64,000 nt of DNA from CAZSHG01 sp964459995 (GCA_964459995.1 CAYWOR010000011.1:26625-90624); one strand, 5' to 3'. Counted from the first letter of the stretch, positions 27,301-35,900 are shown. A program made the numbers and translations. Notes: a model not told the origin generated them from the sequence alone.

Positions 27301-27851
27301 CGCAACGTGAGGACCTCGTCGAAGCAAAAAACGACCTGCAGAAAACAATCAAAAAGCTCAACAACACGGCGCGGCGACAATTCTTGGAGACTTTCGAGGA
27401 AACGCGAAGGCATTTTAAAAATATTTTTGCGGAACTTTTTGAGGGCGGAGAGGCGGATTTGACCCTTCAGGAGGGCGAGGATGTTCTCGAAACGGATATA
27501 GAAATATCCGCGAGACCTCCGGGGAAGCGCTTTTTGATGATAAATCAGCTCTCGCAGGGCGAAAAGGCGTTGTGCGCGGTTTCGCTTCTTTTTGGGCTGT
27601 ATAAGGTCAAGCCGAGTCCTTTCTGTATGCTCGACGAGGTGGACGCCCCGCTCGACGAGGCAAATGTTGGTCGCTTTTTGCGCATGTTGAGGCGTTTTTC
27701 GGACGAGACTCAGTTTATTCTGATTACACACAACAAGCGCTCGATGGAGGCTACGGATTATCTTTATGGCATCACGATGCAGGAAGACGGCGTGTCTAAG
27801 GCCATTTCGCTCAAGATAAGCGATTTAGTTTTGGATTTGGAAGACAAATAA
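24387..27851 (+). CDS. smc: Chromosome segregation ATPase SMC
   Basis: 1154 residues, the usual SMC length. The N-terminal head has Walker A VGPNGCGKTNILDAIRW (~residue 30). Two long coiled coils surround a central hinge (~505-650). The C-terminal head has the signature LSQGEKALCAVSLLFGLY (~1054) and Walker B with FCMLDEVDAPLDEANV (~1081). It compacts and separates sister chromosomes in the cytoplasm. Two departures from typical SMC: the signature reads LSQGE rather than LSGGE, and the hinge is poor in the usual conserved glycines. scpA and scpB are not in the window. Confidence 0.95.
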   Translation: MYLHKLTIYGFKSFAKRTELTFSKGLSAVVGPNGCGKTNILDAIRWVIGEQKVKALRSASMRDVIFKGSRDHKPLNMAEVLITIRECKGLLPYDPHADTVVIGRRLYRSGDSEYVINGKPVRLKDIQSVLMGTGIGSSIYALIEQSMIQRILAGGKEDRRELLEEAAGIMKYKIDRKAAESKLQSTANDLERLEDILGEVSRNVNSLKRQMRRAQDLKRLKEQSRELAVQIATTRKARIMEILARVGKELSHMEDDLAVANAKRSELDMRRQLVAVERDEREGDVTKIGEALRIEESKIANKEKALAVNTERRGYIEEGLKNTTIELETAKKRLSELEKEMVENSAKIETAFEKNEGLKTESDRLIEGQTNFEASFREIRKATSTLRQEITEARQHLSKTDTGIGSHKGQLESIEKQIAESKQLKAGIEGEITAISDRRNAVDAELEKRTETYERAAKEISDKQDEIDGLNEKVRELNERVSQLESGISGIKGRLEALKESSAPDSTEEQIAGLISKHKIVLGQFSDYIRPGKLSASALDGILGELARAWIVRSAKTAVEIANIIEDKGLSAVLIVLDELPETETDNAVVPKEMSKLLYFVADFGAIESDAENAVSENGAFIRRKGLRRIGTQMRGAISFAQEIEKLGANIDDLEKQLADAEKARKDIFLRRDESNGAFSNMKERENEIRKALSETENEIRELEYRYKSKVSDKADIEKRIENSSARKGEIETELSKLEAGRKSVADRVAELEAEIAKQSEQEIKAEEELRIWTKDATDAQMKFIQAKGELEGLQRELERLRLQYRTAETTIETAERRIRELKDEGERLATEKEKLSEEVQSLVVEKDKKEKEFQTVSENAREANDKLRQLDVELRDITSRASELEKVVHEKRMEKHEQELQAGFIAENLRSDYGIELDSVDIEEKLNSEDERKAQTKLERLKEKITDFGGINPDAEREYEEQKERLDFLTAQREDLVEAKNDLQKTIKKLNNTARRQFLETFEETRRHFKNIFAELFEGGEADLTLQEGEDVLETDIEISARPPGKRFLMINQLSQGEKALCAVSLLFGLYKVKPSPFCMLDEVDAPLDEANVGRFLRMLRRFSDETQFILITHNKRSMEATDYLYGITMQEDGVSKAISLKISDLVLDLEDK

Positions 27852-27894
27852 TATATTTATTTATTTGAATATTTGAATATTTTGATTTTTCTGC

Positions 27895-27922
27895 TTGACT
27901 TTCATTTTTTGAGGTATATATT
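27895..27922 (+). promoter_or_regulatory. Sigma70-like promoter of trxA
   Basis: TTGACT (27895-27900), 16-bp spacer, TATATT (27917-27922), in an AT-rich gap after smc. The start would be near 27929, giving a leader of about 29 nt. Confidence 0.6.
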
Positions 27923-27957
27923 CCAATTTAGAAAATAATACTATCGAAGGAGAAATG

Positions 27958-28281
27958 ATGGCTCATGCTATTTCCGACGGCGACTTCGCCGAAAAAGTAG
28001 AGAAAAGCTCCGGTTTGGTTTTGGTCGATTTCTGGGCGCCATGGTGCGGCCCATGCCAAATGCTCGGCCCTGCGATTGAAAAACTTTCTGACGAGATGAC
28101 GGGCAAAATGTCGGTGTATAAGCTAAATGTTGATGAAAACCGCCAAACAGCGGCAAAATTCCGTATTATGAGTATCCCCACATTAATCTGGTTCAAAGAC
28201 GGAAAGATTATCGATTCTCAGCTTGGGGCTATTCCATTGGAGGAGCTGAAGGCGAAATCAAACGAACTTCTCTCGCAATAA
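27958..28281 (+). CDS. trxA: Thioredoxin
   Basis: 107 residues, the typical thioredoxin size. The redox motif is FWAPWCGPCQML, with the conserved SIPTLIWFKDG (cis-Pro) later on. It is a cytoplasmic dithiol reductant. Two adjacent ATGs are present; the second (27958) is chosen because GGAG lies 5 nt before it. It heads a likely operon with a TlpA-like lipoprotein and OsmC, a thiol/peroxide-protection set. Confidence 0.95.
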   Translation: MAHAISDGDFAEKVEKSSGLVLVDFWAPWCGPCQMLGPAIEKLSDEMTGKMSVYKLNVDENRQTAAKFRIMSIPTLIWFKDGKIIDSQLGAIPLEELKAKSNELLSQ

Positions 28282-28292
28282 CGGTGAATGAA

Positions 28293-28949
28293 ATGAAATC
28301 GATGAATGCCAAATGGACACTTATTTTAGCGGCGTTGCTTATCTCTGCTATGTTTTTCGCCGGATGTGCGAAAACTGAGACAGAGAAGCAAGCTGTTGAT
28401 GAAACTCCCGTGAAGGTGGAGTTCGAGGAAACAAAGGCCGAAGTGAAAGTCGATGCGGATATTCCGGTGGCCGAAAAGGATGAAGGAATCGTTACAGCGA
28501 AAGAGCCAAAGCCCGTGGTTACATGCTCGAATCCTGCGCCGAGTTTCAGCCTTCGTGGAGTCAACGGCGAAAAGGTTTCTTTGTCCGATTATACCGGTAA
28601 GGTCGTCCTGATAGATTTTTGGGCGACATGGTGCTCTCCTTGCAGAATGGCGATTCCAGATCTTGTCGCGCTTCAGAACGAGTATGGTGCAGACGATTTC
28701 GTGATTATCGGCGTTTCGCTCGACAGAGAGCCCTCGATGGTGCCAAGGTTCGTCCAGCAGGCAGGGATAAATTACGTTGTAGCCTATGGTTTCGGCGAGT
28801 CGATCGCAATGGATTATGGCAACATCACCTCGATTCCTACAGCAGTGATTGTCGATAGAAATGGCTGTATCAAACAGCGCTTGGTTGGGCTTCATCCGAA
28901 AAACGAGCTGAAAAAGCTTATTACGCCGCTCATCGGCGAGTCCGCATAA
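28293..28949 (+). CDS. TlpA/ResA-like thiol-disulfide lipoprotein
   Basis: 218 residues. A lipoprotein signal peptide ends in the lipobox MFFAGC, so the protein should be tethered to a membrane outside the cytoplasm. A charged linker rich in Glu, Lys and Val (~30-75) leads to a thioredoxin fold with FSLRGVNGEKVSLSDYTGK and the motif FWATWCSPCRMAIPDL. The TSIPTAVIVDRNG cis-Pro loop is intact. It probably reduces or exchanges disulfides in exported proteins. The ATG at 28293 has GGTGA about 5 nt upstream; GTG 28284 and ATG 28302 are alternatives. Confidence 0.85.
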   Translation: MKSMNAKWTLILAALLISAMFFAGCAKTETEKQAVDETPVKVEFEETKAEVKVDADIPVAEKDEGIVTAKEPKPVVTCSNPAPSFSLRGVNGEKVSLSDYTGKVVLIDFWATWCSPCRMAIPDLVALQNEYGADDFVIIGVSLDREPSMVPRFVQQAGINYVVAYGFGESIAMDYGNITSIPTAVIVDRNGCIKQRLVGLHPKNELKKLITPLIGESA

Positions 28950-28953
28950 CATC

Positions 28954-29409
28954 ATGGGTGATAATATAATAAGGGCCGAGTGCCTTATGGTAGCCGGCGG
29001 AACTCTTATTGCCAAATCGGACAGCGGTCATTGGACTGTAATGGATGTCCCCGAGGAATTGGGTGGACATAGCGGCGCGATGGGGCCTTTCGAGCATCTT
29101 CTGACGGCTTTAGCCGGATGCACCGCCACCGATGTGCTAATCGTATTGCGGAAAAAAAGGATTGCTATCGACGACCTGCGAATCGGTTTGGAAGCTCACA
29201 GGGTGGACAAAACCCCGAAAATTGCGGATAAGATTCATCTTCATTTCACCGCAGTTGGCCCCGATATTCCGCCCGATGCTCTCGAACGCGCGATAGAATT
29301 GTCTCAGGAGAAATATTGCTCGGTCTCTGCGATGCTCAAAGGGGTCGCGGAAATAACCCATAGCTACGCGATATTAACTCCCGAAGAAGCACGTAGCAAG
29401 CTTGTATAG
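28954..29409 (+). CDS. OsmC-family peroxiredoxin-like protein
   Basis: 151 residues, normal for OsmC/YhfA proteins that reduce organic hydroperoxides. The two reactive cysteines sit in ALAGCTATDVLIVLRKK and QEKYCSVSAMLKG. GPFEHLLTALAGC is the family signature. The gene follows the TlpA-like gene by 4 bp with no obvious ribosome-binding site, so it may be translated by coupling. A strong terminator follows. Confidence 0.9.
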   Translation: MGDNIIRAECLMVAGGTLIAKSDSGHWTVMDVPEELGGHSGAMGPFEHLLTALAGCTATDVLIVLRKKRIAIDDLRIGLEAHRVDKTPKIADKIHLHFTAVGPDIPPDALERAIELSQEKYCSVSAMLKGVAEITHSYAILTPEEARSKLV

Positions 29410-29430
29410 AATCGCGTTTTTCTTGCTTAA

Positions 29431-29458
29431 AGAGAGCCGATAAAGGCTCTCTTTTTTT
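29431..29458 (+). terminator. Intrinsic terminator of the trxA-tlpA-osmC operon
   Basis: AGAGAGCC (29431-29438) pairs with GGCTCTCT (29445-29452) around a 6-nt loop, followed by a run of T's. Confidence 0.9.
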
Positions 29459-29543
29459 GGTTCGTAATTTGCGGTGAAAATTCCTCGTGACAAAGACCGA
29501 ATTCTCTTTTGGAGCATCGGTTTCCAATAGCATTCGATTTTTG

Positions 29544-29572
29544 TTGCATCGGTTAATGTAATATTATAGATT
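29544..29572 (+). promoter_or_regulatory. Putative promoter of the exported-solenoid operon
   Basis: TTGCAT (29544-29549), 17-bp spacer, TAGATT (29567-29572). The leader to the ATG at 29623 would be about 44 nt. The region is AT-rich, so other -10 boxes are possible. Confidence 0.4.
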
Positions 29573-29622
29573 TATTGTTTACATTATATGCTCGAGAATA
29601 AAACGCCCCGAATGGAGGGTCG

Positions 29623-31536
29623 ATGCGATACATAGCGGTGATTACAATTCTTTTTGCGATATCGGCTTTAGCCGAACCCGGTCCTGTTAACCGTCACGAG
29701 GCCGTGAAAGAAGCACTTACGGCACTGAAAATGCGTGAAAGCGATCTTTCCGTGTTGTCGTTGAGCACAGATCCATTCCATATCAGCCTTATCGATTCTG
29801 CGATGAATTCACCACTTCGGATGCCTGACATGCTCGATTCGATGGGGCGATTTTTCACGGACAAAGATGTTGCGATGTCGGATCTGCTTATGCGCGCATC
29901 GAAATATATGGACATCCAGACTGAGAATCCGGTTATCAAAGCGACCGATTCTTCTTATCCTTGGAAAGGGCAGAAAAACGTTCCGGTGAAGATCCGTGAA
30001 GCGCTGGACATTATTTTTTCGAGTTTCGAGAGAGCCTCTGTCGAGTTTAACGCCGCTTTTGCGAATATCGATAGCTTCCAGATGGACACAATCAGAACCT
30101 GGGGGTTGGATTATCTGATAACCGACGACGGCAGAGATATCGATTCCGAGAGGGACCAAGCGACCTTGGAACAGATCGACCAAACTGAATTCGAGGCGGA
30201 GATTCGGACAAAGCGGCTTTTCCAGATTGCCTCGAAGGTCGATATGAAGCGGTTGACAAACGCGGCACTTATTATAACGAAAGGTGCGGAAACCGGGTAT
30301 GACAAGGTGCGAGGTCTTACAGCGCAGGATCAAACAAGGCCGGAAGTGCCGGACAGTATCGCAATTGGCGATGTAATCTTTTGGTGCGAAACGGAATATG
30401 GACTCGTAATAATTGGCGGGCCGGGGAAAACTATTTATAGAAAGCGTTGCGCTGTGATAATCGATCTCGGCGGAGACGACATCTATAAAGTTGCGGCCGG
30501 CGGAGCGTATAAGGATGTTAGGTTCGCAGTAAGCATCGATCTCGGCGGCGATGACCTATATAGTTCCAAGGAGAAATTTGCCTTTGGTAGCGGTGGACTG
30601 GGAATCGGCGTGCTTATCGACCATAAGGGCAATGACATTTATAATACTGAAGATTTCGCGCTCGGGTCGGCGAGTTTCGGCGCCGGACTTCTTTTCGATA
30701 TAGAGGGTGACGACATTTATTCCGGCGATGTTGGAAGCCAAGGCGCCGGGTATATGGGATATGGCATTCTCCGCGATGTTTCGGGAAATGACAGATATTC
30801 TGCGAGGCTGTATTCTCAGGGCTTTGGTTATGTGGGCGGTTTCGGGCTTCTCGCGGATGTTTCGGGAAACGACACATATACGGCGCAGGGCGCTCATACA
30901 GATAAGTTCAGTTATGCCGATCACCACCTTTCGCTTTCGCAGGGTTTCGGCTATGGCAACAGGCCGGATTGGTCCGGCGGAATCGGTCTTCTGCTAGACA
31001 GAGGGGGCAATGACCACTATGTCTCGGATATTTTCGGACAGGGTGCGAGCTATTGGTTCGCTTTTGGCGGGCTTTGGGACGGCGGCGGCAACGATGTTTA
31101 TATCGGTTATCAATACTCACAGGGAAGCGGGACGCATTTAAGTGCGGCAATGCTTATGGATTGCGGCGGCAACGACAGTTATGTCGCCCATGGCGTATCT
31201 CAGGGATGCGGCCATGATAACGCGGTCGGTTATCTTCTCGACATGGGCGACGGCGACGATAATTATATTGTTTGGGATTTATCCCAGGGTGCGGGAAACG
31301 CTAACGGAGTCGGTATTTTCATCGATGAGGGCGGCGACGACGCATATATCAATAAGCGTGAATACAACGTTCAGGGCTACGGCGAGTGGCGCAGGGATTT
31401 CGGATCAAAGGGCATCATGCTCGATCTTAAGGGCGACGACAGCTACGATGCGAAGGGTCAGGATTCTTCGTGGTGGAAATCCGGAAGATTCGGCATTGGC
31501 ATAGATTTCCCTGCGGAAATTTCCAAGGAGAAATGA
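29623..31536 (+). CDS. Exported protein with twelve ~28-residue GNDxY repeats (beta-solenoid-like)
   Basis: 637 residues with a signal peptide (IAVITILFAISALAEP). Residues ~20-270 are mostly helical and unlike anything I recognise. From ~285 to the end there are twelve G(G/N/D)DxY motifs, e.g. GGDDIY, KGNDIY, SGNDRY, GGNDHY, spaced about 28 residues apart. Most are followed by a SQGxG turn and a hydrophobic strand such as GVGYLLDMG. Such spacing fits a beta-solenoid or a distant relative of RTX calcium repeats, although the canonical GGxGxDxUx nonapeptide is absent. GGAGGG precedes the ATG. The stop overlaps the next gene's start, in a four-gene operon ending in a patatin-barrel protein. Confidence 0.75.
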   Translation: MRYIAVITILFAISALAEPGPVNRHEAVKEALTALKMRESDLSVLSLSTDPFHISLIDSAMNSPLRMPDMLDSMGRFFTDKDVAMSDLLMRASKYMDIQTENPVIKATDSSYPWKGQKNVPVKIREALDIIFSSFERASVEFNAAFANIDSFQMDTIRTWGLDYLITDDGRDIDSERDQATLEQIDQTEFEAEIRTKRLFQIASKVDMKRLTNAALIITKGAETGYDKVRGLTAQDQTRPEVPDSIAIGDVIFWCETEYGLVIIGGPGKTIYRKRCAVIIDLGGDDIYKVAAGGAYKDVRFAVSIDLGGDDLYSSKEKFAFGSGGLGIGVLIDHKGNDIYNTEDFALGSASFGAGLLFDIEGDDIYSGDVGSQGAGYMGYGILRDVSGNDRYSARLYSQGFGYVGGFGLLADVSGNDTYTAQGAHTDKFSYADHHLSLSQGFGYGNRPDWSGGIGLLLDRGGNDHYVSDIFGQGASYWFAFGGLWDGGGNDVYIGYQYSQGSGTHLSAAMLMDCGGNDSYVAHGVSQGCGHDNAVGYLLDMGDGDDNYIVWDLSQGAGNANGVGIFIDEGGDDAYINKREYNVQGYGEWRRDFGSKGIMLDLKGDDSYDAKGQDSSWWKSGRFGIGIDFPAEISKEK

Positions 31537-32366
31537 TGAGAGTTGAAGCCTCTGGTGCATTTGCAGGGCAACATATACTTATAACCGGAGCCACCGGCGG
31601 TGTCGGATCGATAATCGCATCGCGGCTGGCGAAAGAAAATTGCCGAATTTCCGCGGTTGGAAGGCGTGCGGATAGACTCGACGACCTTTCCGAGTGGATA
31701 GAAGACCTCGGCGGGGACTGCTGTGTTATTCATGAAGATCTTCGTGAACCGGAATCGACACGCAAGATAATCGATAGTGCTGTCGAGCGTTTTGGGCCAA
31801 TAGATACAGCTTTTCTTGGCGCGACACATTTCGCCATTTCCCCCTTTGACAACATGAAATCATGCGAAATAGAAGATATTGTTCGCGTCAATCTGTTATC
31901 CCCAATCAACATCGTTAGAGAGATACTTCCGAGCATGATTCAACGAGGATTCGGCAGAATTTCGATAATCGCGAGCGTTGCGGGGATTTTGCCTTTGCCT
32001 TTTATGGCTGTTTATGATGCGACCAAGGCCGGTATGATAGCATTCTCACGCGCACTCGCTAATGAGCTGGCCGAAAGCGGCATTACCGTAACTTGTATCT
32101 CCCCACGCGCAGTCGATACTGTGATCATGAATAGAATAAAAGCCCTAACAGAAACGCTCGGGTGGGTGATAGATTCTCCGGAATCTGTTGCAGAGGATAT
32201 TCTGCGGGCGACTGCTTTGGGTAAAACGCATGTTACACTCGGGTCGATGGAGAAAATTATTCCTATTGTCGGTTCGCTTTTCCCCGATTTCATTCGCAAG
32301 GTGCTCGAAATCACACGCATCGAGATGGAGAATTTTTTCGAACGCGAGAAGAATGAGAAATTGTAA
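31536..32366 (+). CDS. Short-chain dehydrogenase/reductase
   Basis: 276 residues, classical SDR. The cofactor-binding motif is LITGATGGVGSIIASRLA, with the arginine-rich VGRRADRLDDL after the second strand suggesting NADP(H). The catalytic Ser is in ISIIASVAGILP and Tyr-Lys in VYDATKAGM. The substrate is unknown. Of two ATGs in ATGATGA, the second (31536) has GGAG 5 nt upstream. It overlaps the previous gene's stop and the next gene by 14 bp. Confidence 0.9.
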   Translation: MRVEASGAFAGQHILITGATGGVGSIIASRLAKENCRISAVGRRADRLDDLSEWIEDLGGDCCVIHEDLREPESTRKIIDSAVERFGPIDTAFLGATHFAISPFDNMKSCEIEDIVRVNLLSPINIVREILPSMIQRGFGRISIIASVAGILPLPFMAVYDATKAGMIAFSRALANELAESGITVTCISPRAVDTVIMNRIKALTETLGWVIDSPESVAEDILRATALGKTHVTLGSMEKIIPIVGSLFPDFIRKVLEITRIEMENFFEREKNEKL

Positions 32367-33294
32367 ATCTTCCATAAGGTGTTTCTTATCGCTACTGGTT
32401 TTTGCCACGGCTCTTTTCGGTTTCGGGCGTGTCAGCAGAGAGGAGATACGGCATCATTTCCTGATTTTATCCTCGGGGGATATGAAGTATTGCGAACATC
32501 TTGACAAGTCTAAGAAGAGGCTTTCTAAAGGTGGAAGAGAATCTATCGAAGTAGCAATCGAGTATATTGGACGCCAATCGACGCGGAAAAAGATGGCTAT
32601 CGAGTGGATAGCCGAAGGTGTGGGCGAAGATGCGGTTGAACCGCTGACCTATGTCCTCACTCTTCCAGCCGAAGATGATGCCGCTTTCGCCGCATATCTT
32701 TTAGGTGTGATTGGTTCTCCAAAAGCCGCTGTTCCGCTTATGCTTTCGGCGCAATCGAACAGCCACAAAATCCGAAGCGCGTCGATAAGCGCGCTCGGAA
32801 ACTGCGGAGATACATCGGCGGTGCCTTTATTAGTGGCCGCTTTATCCGATTCTTCTCCTGAAATTCGCAGGGTCGCGGCGATAAGTCTCGGCAAAATCGG
32901 CAACGAAAGCTCTGTTAAAAGCATCGCAAAACTGCTTTCAGACCGCTCTGCGGATGTCCGTTACGCGGCTTCATATGCCATCGCAGGAATTGGCGGAGAA
33001 GAAGCCGAAAAGCTCCTTGTCGATAAACTCAAAGTTAATTCCCTTGGTGAACTCGAAAGGTATCATGTTATAGAAACCCTCGGCCAGCTTCAGTCTGAGG
33101 ATGCTTTACCGGTTTTATTCGAGCTTCTCGACGATCCCTATTATCTCAACCGTGGGTTCGCTTGTCAGGCATTGGGCTATTATCGTGGTAATTATAATGT
33201 CGCAAACGCCCTCAAACAAAGTCTTCACGACGCCTCGGGCTTCGTCCGGATGATGGCCGAGGAAGCGCTTCAATCCATTCGAAACGAGCAATGA
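32353..33294 (+). CDS. Exported HEAT-repeat protein
   Basis: 313 residues. The signal peptide (SIRCFLSLLVFATALFGFG) supports the ATG at 32353; the longer frame reaches back into the SDR gene. From ~95 onward there are successive HEAT/PBS-lyase-type helical pairs (AAVPLMLSAQSNSHKIRSAS, TSAVPLLVAALSDSSPEIRR, SSVKSIAKLLSDRSADVRYA, and two to three more). These are protein-interaction scaffolds. Being exported and coupled by ATGA overlap to the patatin-barrel gene, it may bind that protein or its cargo in the periplasm (inference). Confidence 0.8.
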   Translation: MRNCKSSIRCFLSLLVFATALFGFGRVSREEIRHHFLILSSGDMKYCEHLDKSKKRLSKGGRESIEVAIEYIGRQSTRKKMAIEWIAEGVGEDAVEPLTYVLTLPAEDDAAFAAYLLGVIGSPKAAVPLMLSAQSNSHKIRSASISALGNCGDTSAVPLLVAALSDSSPEIRRVAAISLGKIGNESSVKSIAKLLSDRSADVRYAASYAIAGIGGEEAEKLLVDKLKVNSLGELERYHVIETLGQLQSEDALPVLFELLDDPYYLNRGFACQALGYYRGNYNVANALKQSLHDASGFVRMMAEEALQSIRNEQ

Positions 33295-35900
33295 GGCTTT
33301 CGATCCCATTAGCTTTGACTCTGATTTTTCTATGCACACCTCTTTTTGGTCAGAAAGAAGTTGTCGCGGAAACACGCCAGGTTGCGAGGATCTCGCTCGA
33401 ACTTGAAGCCCCCGCGAGTAATAGGGTTACTCCCAGAATCGCCGAGAAGCAAGACCGAATTGCGCTTGTGCTTTCGGGCGGAGGTGCGAGAGGATTGGCA
33501 CAAGTTGGAGTAATCGACGAGCTTGAAAAGGCTGGAATTCGCCCTGATATAGTTGTGGGAACAAGTATGGGGGCGATTATCGGTGGATTGTATGCAATTG
33601 GCTTCTCGCCCGAGGAGCTAATTCGGGCTACAATGTCGATAAACTGGAGCGACATTCTTTCCGACGCTCCCAAAAGGACTTCACAGTTTCTAACGCAACG
33701 ACTTGCTACAGAGAAATTCATCCTACATTTGAGATTTAACGGTTTGAGGCCGCATCTTCCCGAGGGTCTTAGCACAGCCCACGAGCTTCAAAACAGCCTT
33801 TCGCGTTTTTGCGCGGCGGCGGATTACACTTGCGGCGGCGATTTCGACAGGCTTCCTATACCATTTCGCTGTGTAACGACAGATTTGCGCACCGGCAAGG
33901 TCTATGTCTGGAACGAGGGCAATCTCGCAATGGCGCTGAGGGCAAGCTCCGCGATACCATTGGTGCTGTCGCCGGTCGAGTATAAAGGAGCTTTGCTCGC
34001 CGACGGCGGATTGGTCTATCCGATTCCGGTCGAGGTGGCAATCGCGGAGAAGTATTCGACGATAATCGCTGTCGATGCAACCGCCGAAGTGCTTTATCCA
34101 CGCGATATCGACAACGCCCTATTCATTCTCGACCAAATGACGAACATCATGGTGGAGGATCGCAAAGATGTCGAGCGCGACGCGGCGGACATCGTAATCA
34201 CCCCCGATTTGGAAGGGCACGGCAGTTTCGATTTCTCGAATATCGACTGGATTATCAAGCAGGGGCGAAATGCCGCTATAACAGCAATTCCGCGGCTTAG
34301 AGCAATTATTGCCTATAAAAGGGCGATGATTGAGGAATCTGAGCGGCGTTATTTCGTCGGGGAGGTTTCCGGCGACAATTCAGGGCTTCTTGGAATTATG
34401 TTGGGCGATTCTATTAGCGAAAGCGAAGTCCGTGCAAAATTAATCGACTTTTTTTCGAGCGGGGATTTTGCCCCACCCGAGGTTGTGCTACTGTTCAATG
34501 GCGACTCTGTGAATGTAATAGCGAATATCTCAAGAAATCCTCTTTTCGCGGGAGTCGAGATTAGAGGTTCGAGGCTACTTTCGGAAAGTTTTATCGATTC
34601 TCTCTTTGGGGATAAAATCGGATTGTCAATCAACACTATCGCAATGGATTCGGTTTTGACAGAAATCGAGAAAAGATATCGCGAAATGGGGTATAACCTT
34701 GCGCATATCGAAAATACAGCGCTAGTGAAGGGCACTCTTGAAATCGCGGTCGAAGAGGGGATTATTCACGAGATACATGTGATTGGCAATGAAGTTACAC
34801 GCGATTGGGTTATTAGAAGTTTCGTTCCATTAAGGGAAGGTTCATATTATCAGGATTATCTATTTGATCAGGCATTGACAAATCTTCATGCCTCGGGGCT
34901 TTTCCATTCTGTTCGGCCAATAATCTCGCGGAACGATTCAGGCGCGGTAATCACAATGGAAGTCATCGAAAAACCCTATTGGGGAATCCGAGTCGGTGCG
35001 AGATACGATATCCTTAACGACATCGAAGGAATTGTCGAGATTAGCGACGATAATTTTGCTGGCCTCGCTTTTCGATTAAACATGGGGATTTCCGGTGGCG
35101 AGCGCAGGTGGATGGCCTATACCGGCCTCGAAGGCGACAGAATCTGGCGGACATATTTTGCCGGCAAAGCGCAGTTTTTCGCGCAGGGACGCGAGTTCGA
35201 TATTTGGGAGGGCGACACTGTTTCGGCAACCCATGTTGTGAATAGGTATGGTTTTGTGCTTTCGTTGGGGCAACAGATACGCCGTTTCGGGACAGTTTTT
35301 GCCGAGATTGCCGCAGAAAGAGTGGCTTTCGGACCGCAGGGACAAAAGCTACGCGAATATCCGCTTAATCGGCTAACTCTGAAGTCCATCGTCGATACGA
35401 AAGACAACCGTCAGTTTCCGCTAACAGGCAAATATCACAATTCATATATCACCTTCAGCCAGGATATTCTCGGCGGAGAATATTCCTTCACAAAATCCTA
35501 TTTCAGCTTCGAAAGCTACTGGACAGCCGGGCAGGCGCTGACATTTCACCCATATATCATGGGCGGATATATGGCTGGCGGCTCCCCTTTCTTCGAGGAG
35601 TTCGAGCTTGGCGAGGATATTAATTTTTGGGGTTTCCGCGCTGACGAACGGAGAGGAAATTCCTTCGCCAAAACCGGTATCGACCTTCGAATAAATCCGC
35701 TCGATCCGCTCTTTATGCACATGGGTCTTTGCTACGGCAGGGTTTGGGAGAAAAACGCCAAGCTCGATTTGGAAGACATGATCTGGGGCTGGGGCGTCGG
35801 TTGGGGTTTGAAAACCCCTCTCGGGCCGGTCGAATTCAGCTGGGGCAGGAACACTGACAAGCTTGAAGAGATTTACTTCTCTATAGGCTATGAGTATTAA
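33291..35900 (+). CDS. Patatin-like phospholipase fused to POTRA and BamA-type barrel (PlpD-like, type Vd)
   Basis: 869 residues with a signal peptide (LALTLIFLCTPLFG). The patatin domain (~58-270) has the oxyanion loop LSGGGARGLAQ, the nucleophile elbow VGTSMGAIIGG and the catalytic Asp in DGGLVYPIP (~237), so the Ser-Asp dyad is intact. Linker and POTRA-like segments follow (~385-560, e.g. EIHVIGNEVTRDWVIRSFVP). A 16-strand-type Omp85 barrel fills ~565-869. This is the order of PlpD, in which the lipase is carried to the cell surface by its own barrel. It would hydrolyse acyl lipids at or outside the outer membrane. It ends the operon begun by the solenoid protein. Confidence 0.9.
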   Translation: MRLSIPLALTLIFLCTPLFGQKEVVAETRQVARISLELEAPASNRVTPRIAEKQDRIALVLSGGGARGLAQVGVIDELEKAGIRPDIVVGTSMGAIIGGLYAIGFSPEELIRATMSINWSDILSDAPKRTSQFLTQRLATEKFILHLRFNGLRPHLPEGLSTAHELQNSLSRFCAAADYTCGGDFDRLPIPFRCVTTDLRTGKVYVWNEGNLAMALRASSAIPLVLSPVEYKGALLADGGLVYPIPVEVAIAEKYSTIIAVDATAEVLYPRDIDNALFILDQMTNIMVEDRKDVERDAADIVITPDLEGHGSFDFSNIDWIIKQGRNAAITAIPRLRAIIAYKRAMIEESERRYFVGEVSGDNSGLLGIMLGDSISESEVRAKLIDFFSSGDFAPPEVVLLFNGDSVNVIANISRNPLFAGVEIRGSRLLSESFIDSLFGDKIGLSINTIAMDSVLTEIEKRYREMGYNLAHIENTALVKGTLEIAVEEGIIHEIHVIGNEVTRDWVIRSFVPLREGSYYQDYLFDQALTNLHASGLFHSVRPIISRNDSGAVITMEVIEKPYWGIRVGARYDILNDIEGIVEISDDNFAGLAFRLNMGISGGERRWMAYTGLEGDRIWRTYFAGKAQFFAQGREFDIWEGDTVSATHVVNRYGFVLSLGQQIRRFGTVFAEIAAERVAFGPQGQKLREYPLNRLTLKSIVDTKDNRQFPLTGKYHNSYITFSQDILGGEYSFTKSYFSFESYWTAGQALTFHPYIMGGYMAGGSPFFEEFELGEDINFWGFRADERRGNSFAKTGIDLRINPLDPLFMHMGLCYGRVWEKNAKLDLEDMIWGWGVGWGLKTPLGPVEFSWGRNTDKLEEIYFSIGYEY

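Noticed and set aside
30455..31500. Classical RTX calcium-binding toxin repeats
   Set aside because: The motif is GNDxY with a ~28-residue period; the GGxGxDxUx nonapeptide and a C-terminal type I secretion signal are absent, and the protein has a normal signal peptide.
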